This document shows, one piece after another, positions 42,916 to 52,561 of a stretch of DNA of 64,000 nucleotides. The notes under the pieces are model-generated. The model did not search any database. It was not told the origin of the DNA and was given only the letters and a program-made list of their open reading frames with translations. The stretch comes from Microbispora bryophytorum. GTDB taxonomy: Bacteria > Actinomycetota > Actinomycetes > Streptosporangiales > Streptosporangiaceae. How positions within the stretch are numbered: position 1 is the first letter of the stretch; each line of letters begins with the position of its first letter. Location of the stretch: contig NZ_VIRL01000026.1 of assembly GCF_006874465.1 (NCBI RefSeq), forward strand, positions 1 through 64,000, read 5' to 3'. The position numbers were made by a program, and so were the translations under genes.

Positions 42916-43567
42916 CGACGGCGAACACTCCGCGGACCTCGGCTCCGTCCGGCAGCCGCCAACCGGCCACGACGTGACCCAGGACGCCGGCGACGTCCGC
43001 TTCGCCGGGCCGCAGGACGCGGGTCACCCGCATGGTCAGCCGTCCGCCCAGGCCACCGTCCGCGGCGTCTACCACGATGTCGGTGGCGTACGGCGCCTCG
43101 GCCACGGCGGCCGGCCGGATCGGGCCCGGCGCGGCGGCTCCCGTGAAGCCTGCGGTGACCGCCGGGTCGGGGGTGTCGCTGAGGCTCTGATGCTGCGCCT
43201 TGGCGTCCCCCGCGACCAGGGCGTGGAGTTGTGCGACGAGGACCGGATCGTGGGTGCCGTCATAGATCCACCGCCGCCCCAGGACGCCGTGCTCCGCCGT
43301 CCCGATGAGTGCGTGGCCGGCCCCCTCCAGCGGCGCCCCCCGGTAGGTGAGCGGCACGTGATAGGAGACGGGACGGTCGCCCGACACGTCGGTCACCACC
43401 ATGAACTCCATGCCGACCTCGCCCTGCGGGTCGTCGAGCCGGAAGCCCCCGGCCTTCGTCAGCTCCGGTCGCCGTCCGTCGCCTCCGTACCAGGGCTGAG
43501 CAGGAAGCCACGTCGTGAGCAGCTCCAGCTTGGTGGGCGTCAGCGTGGTGCGATGGATGACTGCCAT
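42896..43567 (-). CDS. maltokinase N-terminal cap-like protein
   Basis: A 223-aa protein resembling the N-terminal cap domain of mycobacterial-type maltokinase (WLPAQPWYGG, YHVPLTYRGAPL, ALIGTAEHGVLGRRWIYDG), without the kinase domain. Free-standing cap proteins occur in actinomycetes and have no proven role. It may bind a sugar or regulate a kinase encoded elsewhere. No maltokinase or GlgE gene is nearby. Confidence 0.8.
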   Translation of the reverse strand: MAVIHRTTLTPTKLELLTTWLPAQPWYGGDGRRPELTKAGGFRLDDPQGEVGMEFMVVTDVSGDRPVSYHVPLTYRGAPLEGAGHALIGTAEHGVLGRRWIYDGTHDPVLVAQLHALVAGDAKAQHQSLSDTPDPAVTAGFTGAAAPGPIRPAAVAEAPYATDIVVDAADGGLGGRLTMRVTRVLRPGEADVAGVLGHVVAGWRLPDGAEVRGVFAVVTDAPR

Positions 43568-43676
43568 CCCGTGAAAACCCTTCGTCGGCGTCCCGTCACC
43601 GTGCTCCCCGGCGCGACCGCCGGGGGGCGGATCATCGTCTCACACGCCCCGCGGCGGCCGCAGTCCGAAGAGCGCG

Positions 43677-44519
43677 TCAATCGGCAAAGTCCGCGACGTG
43701 GTCGCGGGCCCAGGCGGCGAAGGTGCGGGGAGCGTGGCCGGTGACCTGTTCGACGGTGTCGGTCAGCGGCACGGGGCGGCCGTCGTTGGCCCGCCAGTAG
43801 TCGAGCAGGGCGTCGGCGTAGGGGCCGGGGATGTGGTCGGCCATCTCCTGCTTCCATTCCTCGGGGGTGACGTGGTCGACGGCGATCGGCCGGCCGATGA
43901 TCTCGGCGAGCCGGTCGATCTGTTCGCCGAACATGAGGCTCTCCGGGCCGGTCAGGTGCAGGCACCGGCCCTGGTGGCGCGGGTCGGTGAGCACGGTGAA
44001 GGCCACTTCGGCGAGGTCCCGTTCGTGGACGGGGTCGGTGTGGGAGCCCGGGTAGGGCAGGCGCACCGGGCTCCCGGCCCTGACCGGCCAGGCCCAGGCG
44101 CGCGCGTTTCGGGCGAAGGAGCCGGGTCGCAGGATCGTGGTGGTGAGCGGTGCGGCGAGCAGTGCGGTCTCGACGTCGAGATGGGACTTGGCCAGCGGGT
44201 CGCCGGCCGCGCCGGGAGCCAGCACGCCGGCGGACGACAGCAGGACGACGTGCTCGACGCCGGCCGTGACGGCCGCGTCGGCGAACTCGGCGATGTGCGA
44301 GGCCCCGGCGTACAGGAAGACGTCGGTCACGCCGGCGAGAGCGGCCGGGAAGGTGGCGGGATCCCGGAGATTGCAGGTGACGGCCGTGACGCCGTCGGGG
44401 ACCCGCAGCTGTCCGGGGTCGCTGGAGCCCACGCGTACGGGACGGCGGGCCTGGAGCAGCAGGGTCAGCAGGTGGGTGGCGACCGCGCCGCGGCCTCCGG
44501 TGACGAGAATCATGGACAT
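43677..44519 (-). CDS. NAD(P)-binding NmrA/QOR2-like reductase
   Basis: Atypical SDR of 280 aa with an N-terminal MILVTGGRGAVATHLL dinucleotide site. The region AGASHIAEFADAAVTAGVEHVVLLSS and LTTTILRPGSFARNA match NmrA-like redox sensors or quinone reductases. The ATG at 44519 has CGGAGC upstream. No operon partner. Confidence 0.85.
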   Translation of the reverse strand: MSMILVTGGRGAVATHLLTLLLQARRPVRVGSSDPGQLRVPDGVTAVTCNLRDPATFPAALAGVTDVFLYAGASHIAEFADAAVTAGVEHVVLLSSAGVLAPGAAGDPLAKSHLDVETALLAAPLTTTILRPGSFARNARAWAWPVRAGSPVRLPYPGSHTDPVHERDLAEVAFTVLTDPRHQGRCLHLTGPESLMFGEQIDRLAEIIGRPIAVDHVTPEEWKQEMADHIPGPYADALLDYWRANDGRPVPLTDTVEQVTGHAPRTFAAWARDHVADFAD

Positions 44520-45022
44520 GCTCCGGTGATCGGTGCGGATTGGACGCGGATGCCTTCCGCGAGCGGCTGAGCGGACAGACGCTCCCCGGCCTGGAACCAA
44601 CGGGATGCTCGTCACGCGTGCCGCGGGGGCGGCCACGCGTGGGACACCGTGGTGCTCGGCAGATCGAGCACGTCGGCGGCGACCACGAACGGGTGGATCG
44701 CTCATGCGGGTGGGAACAGGGTTGCGGGCATGGCGGGCAAACTCTCCGCTGAGAGATCCAGACAGCCGTCGTTGAGGCTGTCGTGCCGGCCGGATGTCCC
44801 GACACGCTCGTGAACGAGCGCCGCACCTTACGATCAGGAAATTAGCACGAAACTCACCTACCGGAGAACCCCACGCGGGTCGCCGGGGACGGCCCATCCG
44901 CCAGAGGCTCATCGCGGCCCGGCCCGGCCGGGCCGGCTGGTCAGGGGCGTGGCCGCCGGTTTCCTCGCCCCGACCCGGACCGATCACGTCTCACACGGCG
45001 CGGCGGCGATGAGCCGACCGGC
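44520..45022. other. 503-base stretch with no confident gene
   Basis: Between the NmrA-like and DHFR-like genes. On the minus strand about 28 codons near 44614-44700 (DVLDLPSTTVSHAWPPP) look coding, but a stop lies directly before them, so at most they are the tail of a lost gene. No RNA gene or clear terminator was seen. Confidence 0.45.
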
Positions 45023-45625
45023 TCAGTCGCTGTCGCGGACCTTGTCGTACAGCAGGCACAGTGCCCCGCTCGCGGCCTGAGCGACGGAGACAGGCCGCCA
45101 GCCCGTGGCGGGAAGGCCGTCGGCGAACAGGCGGGGCCCGTCGCCGACCAGCTCGGGCGCGAGCGTGATGCTCAGCCGGTCGAGCTCTCCGGCCCGCAGC
45201 AGGGCCTGGATGACGCTGGTGCTGGCCAGCACGACGATGTCGCCGCCGTCCTGCTGCCGCAGCTCCTTCACGACCTCGGCGGGGCCGGCGGCGGCGATGC
45301 GGGAGTTCTGCCACACCGCCTCGGTAAGCGTGGTGGAGAAGACGACCTTCTCCACCGTGTTCAGCCACTGGGCGAAGGCCCGGTCACGGGGGTCGGCCGA
45401 CTCGTCCTCGGCCACCGCGGGCCAGAAGCCACCGAAGCCCTGGTAGTTCGTGCGGCCCAGCAGCGCGGTGGTGGCCCCGGAGGTCACCTTCACCATGTGG
45501 TCGCGGGCCGCGTCGCTGACGGCGTGGGGGACGATCCAGCCCATGTCGTACTCGCCGCCGGGGCCGTGGATGCGACCGTCGAGGGAGAGGGTGATGTTGC
45601 CGATTACGGTGCGGTTCGTTGTCAT
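45023..45625 (-). CDS. dihydrofolate reductase-like (RibD C-terminal) protein
   Basis: A 200-aa NAD(P)H-dependent reductase fold (YyaP/RibD-C type). Seen: GNITLSLDGRIHGPGG, ATTALLGRTNYQGFGGFWP and the C-terminal LDRLSITLAPELVGDGPRLF. True function is unlikely to be folate reduction; members reduce pteridine-like or unknown substrates. It diverges from the large LuxR-type regulator with only 42 bases between. Confidence 0.88.
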   Translation of the reverse strand: MTTNRTVIGNITLSLDGRIHGPGGEYDMGWIVPHAVSDAARDHMVKVTSGATTALLGRTNYQGFGGFWPAVAEDESADPRDRAFAQWLNTVEKVVFSTTLTEAVWQNSRIAAAGPAEVVKELRQQDGGDIVVLASTSVIQALLRAGELDRLSITLAPELVGDGPRLFADGLPATGWRPVSVAQAASGALCLLYDKVRDSD

Positions 45626-45626
45626 G

Positions 45627-45676
45627 CGGCAAGTGTTGCCGGAGCGACACTCACTAACATCGGCCAGATGGCCGAT
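45627..45676. promoter_or_regulatory. two inverted repeats in the DHFR-like/LuxR divergent promoter
   Basis: CGGCAA-GTG-TTGCCG (45627-45641) and ATCGGCC-AGAT-GGCCGAT (45659-45676) are both perfect. The second contains the LuxR-type start codon at 45668. They probably bind the LuxR-type protein, linking the two genes. Confidence 0.6.
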
Positions 45677-48313
45677 ATGCCAGATGCGAACCTGGCCGAC
45701 GACGGCGCTCCGCCACCGGAGCTGACCTCGTTCGTCGGCCGCCGGGCCGAGTTGCACATGATCGGAGCGGCCCTGGGCGAGGCCCGCCTGGTCACCCTGA
45801 CCGGCGCCGGAGGCTGCGGCAAGACCCGGCTGGCGGCCCGGCTCGCCAGGCGGCCGGTGTGCCCGCCGCGCGACGGCGTGTGGTGGGTGGATCTCGCGCA
45901 GGAGACCGACCCGTCCGCCGTGCCACGCCTCGTCGCGACGGTCCTGCGGGTGCTCCTGACCGGCGACTCGGACGAGACCGCCGCCCTGTCCAGGCAGCTG
46001 CGCGAGCGCGAGCTGCTCCTGGTGCTGGACAACTGTGAACACCTGCTGGGCGGTGTCGCCGACGTGGTGGCGGGCCTGCTGCGCCACTGCCCGCACGTCA
46101 CCGTCCTGGCGACCAGCCGGGAACCGCTCGGCCTGCCCGGCGAGCTGGTCTGGCGGGTCCCGCCCCTGGACGCGCACGCTGGAGTCGCCCTCTTCCTCGA
46201 CCGGGGCCACGACGTGCCGCGTACCGAGGAGGCCCTGACCGCGGTGCGCGGCATCTGCGCCCGGCTGGACGGCATCCCTCTCGCACTGGAGCTGGCCGCC
46301 GCCTGGACCGGCACGCTGACGCCTCAGGAGATCGACGCCGAACTGGACGACCGGTTCGCGATCCTGGTCACCGGCCACCAGGGGGCGCCACCGCGGCACC
46401 GCACGCTGGCGGCGTCCATGGCCTGGAGCCACGACCTGCTCCGGGAGCGCGACCAGGTGCTGTTTCGCCGGCTGAGCGTGTTCGAGCCGGGCTTCACCCT
46501 CGCCGCCGCGGAGGGCGTGCTAAACGGCCATGGCCGCGTGGAGTTGCTCACGGGCCTGCGCCGGCTGATCGACAAGTCGCTGCTGCTGGCCGAGACCCGC
46601 AGGGGCGTCACCCGCTACCGGATGCTGTCGTCGGTCAGGCGGTACGCGTGGGAGCGGCTCGCCGAGGCCGGCGAGCCGGCCGCCGTGCGCGACCGGCACC
46701 TGGCCGTCTGCCTGGCCCTGGTCCGGGAGGCCGCCCCGCTGCTGGACAGCGACAAGGACACCTGGCGGGCCAGGATGCGCGAGGACTACCCCAACCTGCG
46801 CGCGGCGCTCGAATGGGGTCTGTCCGGCGACCGTCCGGGCCCGGCGCGCCGCCTGGCGGCCGAACTGGCCTGGCTGTGGCACCTGGAAGGCCGGCTCGGG
46901 GAGGGCCTGGGACTGCTCCGGCTGGCGGCCGAGCGGGGCGCCGGCGAGCACAGCGCGCTGCAGGCCCGGGTGCTCACCGGCCTCGCGCTCGTCGCCGACA
47001 CCACGCACCCGGCCGGGCTGGAGTTCGACGCGGCCGACGCCGCCCGTGCCATGGCGCTCGACCACGGCGATCTGCGGACCGCCTGCCTGGCGGGGTCGCT
47101 CAGCGCCATCGGCATGCTGCTCACCTCCCCGGACGAGGCGCGGGTAAAGGCCGCCGCCGTCCGCGAGGAGGCCGTCGCGGCCGGCGATCCCTTCGTGGCC
47201 GACGCCGCGCAGGTCCTCATCGGCCTGGTCCACCACATGAGGGAAGAGCATCGCCAGGCGCTGGCGGAGATGGAGACGCCGGTCCGCGGCCTGCTGCGGC
47301 GAGGCGACCGCGGCGTGGCGGCGCTGGCGCTCGGCCTGATGGCCCTCGGCAGCGCCTGTCTCGGCGAGCTGCCCCGGGCCAGAACGCTGGCGGAGCAGGC
47401 GGTCGAGGTCGCCACCCCTCTCGCCGACTACCACCGTGCCGGTACGGCACGCGCCGTCCTCGCCCGTGTGTGCCACCTGCAATGCGACGACGAGGCCGCC
47501 GAGCTCGCCCTCGACCCGGTCATCCGGCTGGTGGACCAGGCGCCGTCGGCGCCCTTCGTGCCGGGGCTCGCCTTGACGATCGGGCGGCTCTGCCTGAGCA
47601 GGCGTGAACCGGTGCGGGCGGCCGAATGGTTCAGGAGTGAGACGGCCTGGCGCGGCGGCGAGCAGCCGGACGAACTGCTGACCCCGGAGACCCGCATCGC
47701 TCTGGCGGCGGCGCTGCGACAGGCCGGCGACCCGGGAGGCGCGGCCCTCGCCTGCGCGGCCGGCCTCGATGCCGCCCGGGCCCTCGGGATGCCGCGCCTG
47801 ATCGCCGAAGCTCTTGAGCAGCAGGCGTTCCTCGACGAGGCGCGCGCCGTCGCGCTGCATCTGGAGGCCCTGCGCCTGCGCGCCGCCAACGGCCTCCGTC
47901 TGGCCTGCGTGGACAGCCTTGAGGCTCTGGCGGCGTTCGCCGACGCCACCACCGGCGCCCGGATCATGGGCGCGTGCGATCGGGCCAGGGAGGAGCTCGG
48001 CTACCCCCGGCCGCACCGGCCGAGCGTCCCGTCTGCTCCCGAAGGCCGCCGGATGGAGCTGGAGGAGGCCATCGCCTTCACCCGCCGCGCGCACGGCGGC
48101 CGTCGCCGTCCCGCCTCCGGCTGGGCCGGCCTCACCCCCGCGGAGCAGGAGGTCGTACGGCTGGCCGTGGCGGGCCTGTCCAACCCCGAAATCGGTGACC
48201 GGCTGTTCATGAGCCGCAGCACGGTCAAGACCCATCTGGCGCACGTGTACGCGAAGCTCGGCGTGGCCAACCGCACGGAGCTGGCGGCGCTGCGCCGCGA
48301 CCACGACCACTGA
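45668..48313 (+). CDS. large ATP-binding LuxR-family regulator (LAL-like)
   Basis: An 881-aa regulator: NB-ARC-like ATPase at the N-terminus (Walker A TGAGGCGKT near residue 47; Walker B LLLVLDNCEH), a winged helix and TPR-like helical middle, and a C-terminal LuxR HTH (LTPAEQEVVRLAVAGLSNPEIGDRLF...STVKTHLAHVYAKL). Such proteins act as ATP-gated activators of pathway or neighbouring genes. Starts at 45668 and 45677 are both possible. The divergent DHFR-like gene is the closest likely target. Confidence 0.92.
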   Translation: MADMPDANLADDGAPPPELTSFVGRRAELHMIGAALGEARLVTLTGAGGCGKTRLAARLARRPVCPPRDGVWWVDLAQETDPSAVPRLVATVLRVLLTGDSDETAALSRQLRERELLLVLDNCEHLLGGVADVVAGLLRHCPHVTVLATSREPLGLPGELVWRVPPLDAHAGVALFLDRGHDVPRTEEALTAVRGICARLDGIPLALELAAAWTGTLTPQEIDAELDDRFAILVTGHQGAPPRHRTLAASMAWSHDLLRERDQVLFRRLSVFEPGFTLAAAEGVLNGHGRVELLTGLRRLIDKSLLLAETRRGVTRYRMLSSVRRYAWERLAEAGEPAAVRDRHLAVCLALVREAAPLLDSDKDTWRARMREDYPNLRAALEWGLSGDRPGPARRLAAELAWLWHLEGRLGEGLGLLRLAAERGAGEHSALQARVLTGLALVADTTHPAGLEFDAADAARAMALDHGDLRTACLAGSLSAIGMLLTSPDEARVKAAAVREEAVAAGDPFVADAAQVLIGLVHHMREEHRQALAEMETPVRGLLRRGDRGVAALALGLMALGSACLGELPRARTLAEQAVEVATPLADYHRAGTARAVLARVCHLQCDDEAAELALDPVIRLVDQAPSAPFVPGLALTIGRLCLSRREPVRAAEWFRSETAWRGGEQPDELLTPETRIALAAALRQAGDPGGAALACAAGLDAARALGMPRLIAEALEQQAFLDEARAVALHLEALRLRAANGLRLACVDSLEALAAFADATTGARIMGACDRAREELGYPRPHRPSVPSAPEGRRMELEEAIAFTRRAHGGRRRPASGWAGLTPAEQEVVRLAVAGLSNPEIGDRLFMSRSTVKTHLAHVYAKLGVANRTELAALRRDHDH

Positions 48314-48616
48314 GACGCGGTCGGCGCGGCCCGGGTCGCGGACACACGGTCCCGGCCGGGTCGCCGCCCTCCCGTCACTCAGCGTGAGTGCCCGCTCTCC
48401 GCGGCATGACATCCGTCGCGGAGGTCTGGCATGCCGACGCACATCGCGTGCATCGCAGTGTCAACTTGTCTGACTTACCGCCCTCATATAACTTATTTTC
48501 CCTTTGTGTAGAGAACATGACTTAACTCCTCAATGGGCGAAAAGATTTCATTGACAGGCGGTTACGGTAAACGTTTAATGTGGGCGATCTTGCGGATTTC
48601 GTACGGGAGATAACCC
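48314..48616. other. AT-rich promoter region before LamG/RHS locus
   Basis: The last 130 bases are far more AT-rich than the rest of the window (tracts such as tcatataacttattttccc). No gene was found. It holds the promoter listed separately and could also be a recognition zone for nucleoid proteins that silence foreign DNA. Confidence 0.6.
48551..48579 (+). promoter_or_regulatory. sigma70-like promoter for LamG protein gene
   Basis: TTGACA (48551-48556), a 17-base spacer and TTTAAT (48574-48579), about 38 bases before the LamG ATG. A near-consensus -35 with ideal spacing. Confidence 0.75.
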
Positions 48617-51600
48617 ATGTTTAGGCTTCCCGGACTGCGGAGTTGGCGTGCGCTCACTTCCGTGGTCGTGGCGGGTGTACTGGTGGGAACCGGGGCACCC
48701 CCGGCCGCGATGGCGGCACAGGAAGGTCGGACGGGATCCGACACGGGCCGGCTCGACGGCTGGCAGCAGGCGCTGAAGCGCGCGGCCGAGATCCGGGAAC
48801 CGGTCGAGGTGACCGACGCTCGGACCGAATTCACCACCACGTATGCCAATCCGGACGGCGAGTCGTTCCGGCTGGAGCAGTCCACCACCCCCGTCCGGGT
48901 CAAGGGAGCGGACGGGGCGTGGGTGTCACCCGACGCGACGCTGGAGCGGCGTGCCGACGGAAGCGTGGGGCCGGCCGCCGCCGCCGTGGGCGTCTCCTTC
49001 TCCGGAGGCGGCGACGGCGGGAACCTCGTCACGATGAACCGCGACGGCCGGACCCTCGCGCTGGGCTGGCCGGGAACCCTGCCGGAGCCGGTGCTGGACG
49101 GCCCGAACGCCACCTACCCGGACGTGCTGCCGGACGTCGACCTCAGGATGACCGCGACGACCGAGGGCTTCCGGCAGGTTCTGATCGTCAAAACTCCGCA
49201 GGCCGCGGACAACCCCGCGCTCGCGAAGATCCGGTACGCCGTGAAGTCGTCCGGGCTCAAGGTGGAGCAGACCGCGGACGGCGGCATGTCCGCGACCGAC
49301 GGCAACGCCACCGAGGTCTTCACCTCTCCCCCCGCCGCGATGTGGGACTCCACCGGGGACCCCGCGGCAGGGCAGACCGGAACAGGGCAGACCGGAACGG
49401 CCGGCGCCCCCGCCGCGCCGTCCTCCCCTGCCCCGTCCACCACCGACTCCACCCCGTCCGCCGACTCCACCCCGTCCGCCGATTCCACCCTGTCCGCGAA
49501 AGGCGGCGCTCCCCAGGGCGCGCCCGCGGACGGCTCGGCGACCCCGGCGACGACACCGGAGCCGTCGTCACAGGCGACGCCCCAGCCCTCGGGAGGTGTC
49601 TCGGACGAGGGGCAGGCCGCCGACGGTCCCGCTCCCGGGGCGGGGCACGCCGAGCTGCCGATCGAGGTCGGTAAGGACACGCTCACCCTCGTGCCCGACG
49701 CCGGCCTGCTGCGCCAGAAGGACGAGTCGGCTTATCCCGTCTACATCGACCCCACGGTGACCTGGGGAGAGACCGACCGGACGCTGCTGCGCTCGGACGG
49801 CTACAAGTCGTACAACTGGGGGAACGGCAGCAACAACCAGGGCGAGGGCGTCGGCCACTGCGGCACCTGGAGCGGCTACTACTGCGGGCCCGGCTACACC
49901 CAGCGGCTGTACTTCCAGTTCTCCCCCGCGAGCCTCAAGGGCAAGCAGGTGCTGAGCGCGGCGTTCCGCGTCACCGAGCCCTGGGCGTTCCAGTGCAGCC
50001 CCCGCTGGGTGGACCTCGAGCGGACCAACAACTTCACCTCGTCCACCACCTGGTCGGGCCGGCCCAAGGAACTCGACCTGATGGTGGACCGGAACGTGTC
50101 GGCGGGCCGCGGCTCGGCCTGCGACCCCGACCAGCCGGCCGCGCCCATCGAGTTCAAGGACAACGCGGAGGAGACCAACGAGAACCTGACCCCGACCGTG
50201 AAGGACTTCGCGGCGGGCAAGTTCTCCAAGCTCACCCTGGAGCTGCGGGCGCACGACGAGGGCGACACCTCCGCCTGGAAGCGGTTCAGGAACGACGCCG
50301 TGCTCGTCGTCGACTACGTGGGGGTGCCGGCGCTGCCGACCGGCATCGGCCTGGTCACCGGGTCCGGCACCGTGTGCGAGACGAAGGAGTCCGCACCCGC
50401 GGTCGTCTCCGATCCCACGCCCGCCCTCGCGTCCACACCCCAGACCGCCCCGGGCGGCGAGTCGGGCGCGATGCTCCGGGCGGCGATGGACGTCGACAAG
50501 AAGAACGCCGACGGCACCTGGACCGACGCCTTCACCACGATGGAGCGGCCGACGACCGGGCACGTGGGCGACAACGTGAAGGTCACCGCCTCCACGCCGA
50601 CGCTGTCGGAAGGGGTGCTGTACCGCTACCGCTCGTGGACACGCTCCTACTACAGCAACTACACCAAGCAGCTGCCGGGGCCGTCCAACGGCTCGACCAC
50701 CGGATGGTGCTACTTCAAGGTCGACCCGACCGCGCCCAAGGCGCCCGCGGTCACGCTCGGCGCGCCGTACACCGCCTGCACCACCACGAGCTGCGCGCCG
50801 GCCGGCGGGCCCGGGCAGAGCACCACCGTCACCTTCGGCCCCGCGTCCGGCGACGCCAACAACGTCGCCTACCAGTACCGCGCGTCCAGCAGCTCGAGCT
50901 GGTCGTCCGACGTCGCGGGGGCCACGGCCAAGGCGGTGATCACCCCACCGGCCGCCGGCACGTACAGCCTGTACGTGCGCGCCAAGGACAACGTGGGCAG
51001 GTACGGCGCGACCACGGCCGTCGACTTCCTGGTCGCCGCGGGCGCGGGCCCGGTCGGCAGGTGGCACTTCGACGAGGACTCCGGCGCCGCCGTCGACCGG
51101 GGCAGCGGGCACCACGACGCCACGCTCTCCGGCGGCGCCGTACGGGACACCCGGGGACGCCGCGGCGAGGTCTGGTACGACGACGCGGGCACGGCGCTGG
51201 AGACCCCGAAGGCCGACAAGGGGTTGGGCCTGAACGGCACGTCGGCGTACGCCGCGACGTCCGGGCCCGTGCTGGAGACCAGGTCGGCCTACACGGTCGC
51301 CGCCTGGGTGCGGCTGGACAAGGTGAGCGACGACGGCATCGTGCTGTCGCAGGACGGCTCGGGCGGCTACAGCCCCTTCCTGCTCTGGCACGAGAAGGAC
51401 TACGGCGCCTTCTGCTTCGGCGTGAAGGAGAAGGACGAGGCGACGGGCAAGGCCTACTTCGGGGTCTGCGGCAAGAACGGCACGTCCAGGGCGAACGTCT
51501 GGACCCACCTGGCCGGCACCTACGACCCGGCGACGCAGAAGCTGAGCTTCTACGTCAACGGCGTGCCGCAGGGCACCGCCACCGTGTCCGGCATGTGGTC

Positions 51601-52462
51601 GGCCACCGGGCCGTTCGAGATCGGCCGCTACAAGTGGGCCAACGTCTTCCAGTTCTACTTCCCCGGCTCGATCGACGAGGTCGCCGCCTGGCAGCGGGTC
51701 CTGACCCCGGAGGAGGTCGCGACGGAGGCGCGGTCGGAGTCCCCCGCCTCCGGGCGCAACGACGTGGAGCTGGTGGCCGACTGGGACCCGGCGGGCGTCG
51801 CGGGGACGCAGGTGCCCGACTCGCTGTCGGGGTACGGCCGGGCGCTGGCGCTGGCCGGCGGGGCGTCGCTGGACGGTGAGGGCCTGGTGCTCGACGGCGT
51901 GGACGACGCCGCCACCACCGCGGGCCCGGTCGTGGACGACACCGGCTCGTTCACCGTCACCGCGAAGGTCGAGCTCGACCGGGACAAGATCCTGACGAAG
52001 CCGGTCGGGACCGTCGGCCAGGTGGCGGGGCAGCGCACCGCCGACGGGTCGTCGTGGGGCCTGTGGTTCGAGCTGACCGGCAAGGAGACGCAGCTCGACG
52101 ACGACGGAAACGAGGTCAGCGTCCCGGTGGGCTTCTGGCGCTTCGGCCGGGTCGGCAAGGACGGCACGAAGACCTGGGTGAGCTCCGACACCCCTGCCAG
52201 CCTGGACAGCCCGGTCCGCCTGACCGGCGTGTACGACGCGCTGGCGGCGAACGGGCGGGTGGTGCGGCTCTACGTGGGCCACGAGCGCAACGACCTCGAC
52301 CTGGCCTACACCGCCGTGCCCGGGTCGGGCGACTTCGCGGCCGGCAAGGGCTTCAGCGCGACCTCCTGGGGTCACTTCCTCCCCGCGAGGATCACCGATC
52401 TGCGGCTGTGGGCGGGCGCCATGGCCGACTCCGACCAGATGGACGCCGTCATCGGCGACTGA
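48617..52462 (+). CDS. secreted LamG/DNRLRE-domain protein preceding RHS exoprotein
   Basis: A 1281-aa exported protein. Signal peptide MFRLPGLRSWRALTSVVVAG with cleavage near AMAAQ (residue 34). A low-complexity Ser/Thr/Pro/Ala linker (about 255-345) holds a repeat (STPSAD). Then a DNRLRE-like beta domain at about 370-570, Fn3-like strands, and two LamG jelly-roll domains at about 815-1040 and 1050-1280 (VGRWHFDEDSG, LNGTSAYAATSG, WTHLAGTYD). Such proteins often sit directly before RHS genes in actinomycetes, here by 99 bases. It may anchor the RHS protein or bind surface sugars; no enzyme domain was seen. GGGAGA precedes the ATG. Confidence 0.87.
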   Translation: MFRLPGLRSWRALTSVVVAGVLVGTGAPPAAMAAQEGRTGSDTGRLDGWQQALKRAAEIREPVEVTDARTEFTTTYANPDGESFRLEQSTTPVRVKGADGAWVSPDATLERRADGSVGPAAAAVGVSFSGGGDGGNLVTMNRDGRTLALGWPGTLPEPVLDGPNATYPDVLPDVDLRMTATTEGFRQVLIVKTPQAADNPALAKIRYAVKSSGLKVEQTADGGMSATDGNATEVFTSPPAAMWDSTGDPAAGQTGTGQTGTAGAPAAPSSPAPSTTDSTPSADSTPSADSTLSAKGGAPQGAPADGSATPATTPEPSSQATPQPSGGVSDEGQAADGPAPGAGHAELPIEVGKDTLTLVPDAGLLRQKDESAYPVYIDPTVTWGETDRTLLRSDGYKSYNWGNGSNNQGEGVGHCGTWSGYYCGPGYTQRLYFQFSPASLKGKQVLSAAFRVTEPWAFQCSPRWVDLERTNNFTSSTTWSGRPKELDLMVDRNVSAGRGSACDPDQPAAPIEFKDNAEETNENLTPTVKDFAAGKFSKLTLELRAHDEGDTSAWKRFRNDAVLVVDYVGVPALPTGIGLVTGSGTVCETKESAPAVVSDPTPALASTPQTAPGGESGAMLRAAMDVDKKNADGTWTDAFTTMERPTTGHVGDNVKVTASTPTLSEGVLYRYRSWTRSYYSNYTKQLPGPSNGSTTGWCYFKVDPTAPKAPAVTLGAPYTACTTTSCAPAGGPGQSTTVTFGPASGDANNVAYQYRASSSSSWSSDVAGATAKAVITPPAAGTYSLYVRAKDNVGRYGATTAVDFLVAAGAGPVGRWHFDEDSGAAVDRGSGHHDATLSGGAVRDTRGRRGEVWYDDAGTALETPKADKGLGLNGTSAYAATSGPVLETRSAYTVAAWVRLDKVSDDGIVLSQDGSGGYSPFLLWHEKDYGAFCFGVKEKDEATGKAYFGVCGKNGTSRANVWTHLAGTYDPATQKLSFYVNGVPQGTATVSGMWSATGPFEIGRYKWANVFQFYFPGSIDEVAAWQRVLTPEEVATEARSESPASGRNDVELVADWDPAGVAGTQVPDSLSGYGRALALAGGASLDGEGLVLDGVDDAATTAGPVVDDTGSFTVTAKVELDRDKILTKPVGTVGQVAGQRTADGSSWGLWFELTGKETQLDDDGNEVSVPVGFWRFGRVGKDGTKTWVSSDTPASLDSPVRLTGVYDALAANGRVVRLYVGHERNDLDLAYTAVPGSGDFAAGKGFSATSWGHFLPARITDLRLWAGAMADSDQMDAVIGD

Positions 52463-52467
52463 CGGAG

Positions 52468-52498
52468 CGCGGGGACCGGCAGCCCGCCGGTCCCCGCG
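52468..52498 (+). terminator. hairpin between LamG and RHS genes
   Basis: Perfect 13-bp arms (52468-52480 / 52486-52498) with a 5-base loop, directly after the LamG stop. It could partly terminate or protect the upstream message; the RHS gene has its own AGGAGG-type ribosome site. Confidence 0.75.
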
Positions 52499-52561
52499 GC
52501 TCCCGCATCTTCCCCCGGTTGGTCCGCGGGTTCTCTCGTTTCCTCTTGAGGAGGTTGGGTC

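Noticed and set aside
44614-44700. Coding-like minus-strand tail (DVLDLPSTTVSHAW)
   Set aside because: A stop codon directly precedes it and no start or wider similarity is visible; noted as a possible gene remnant only.
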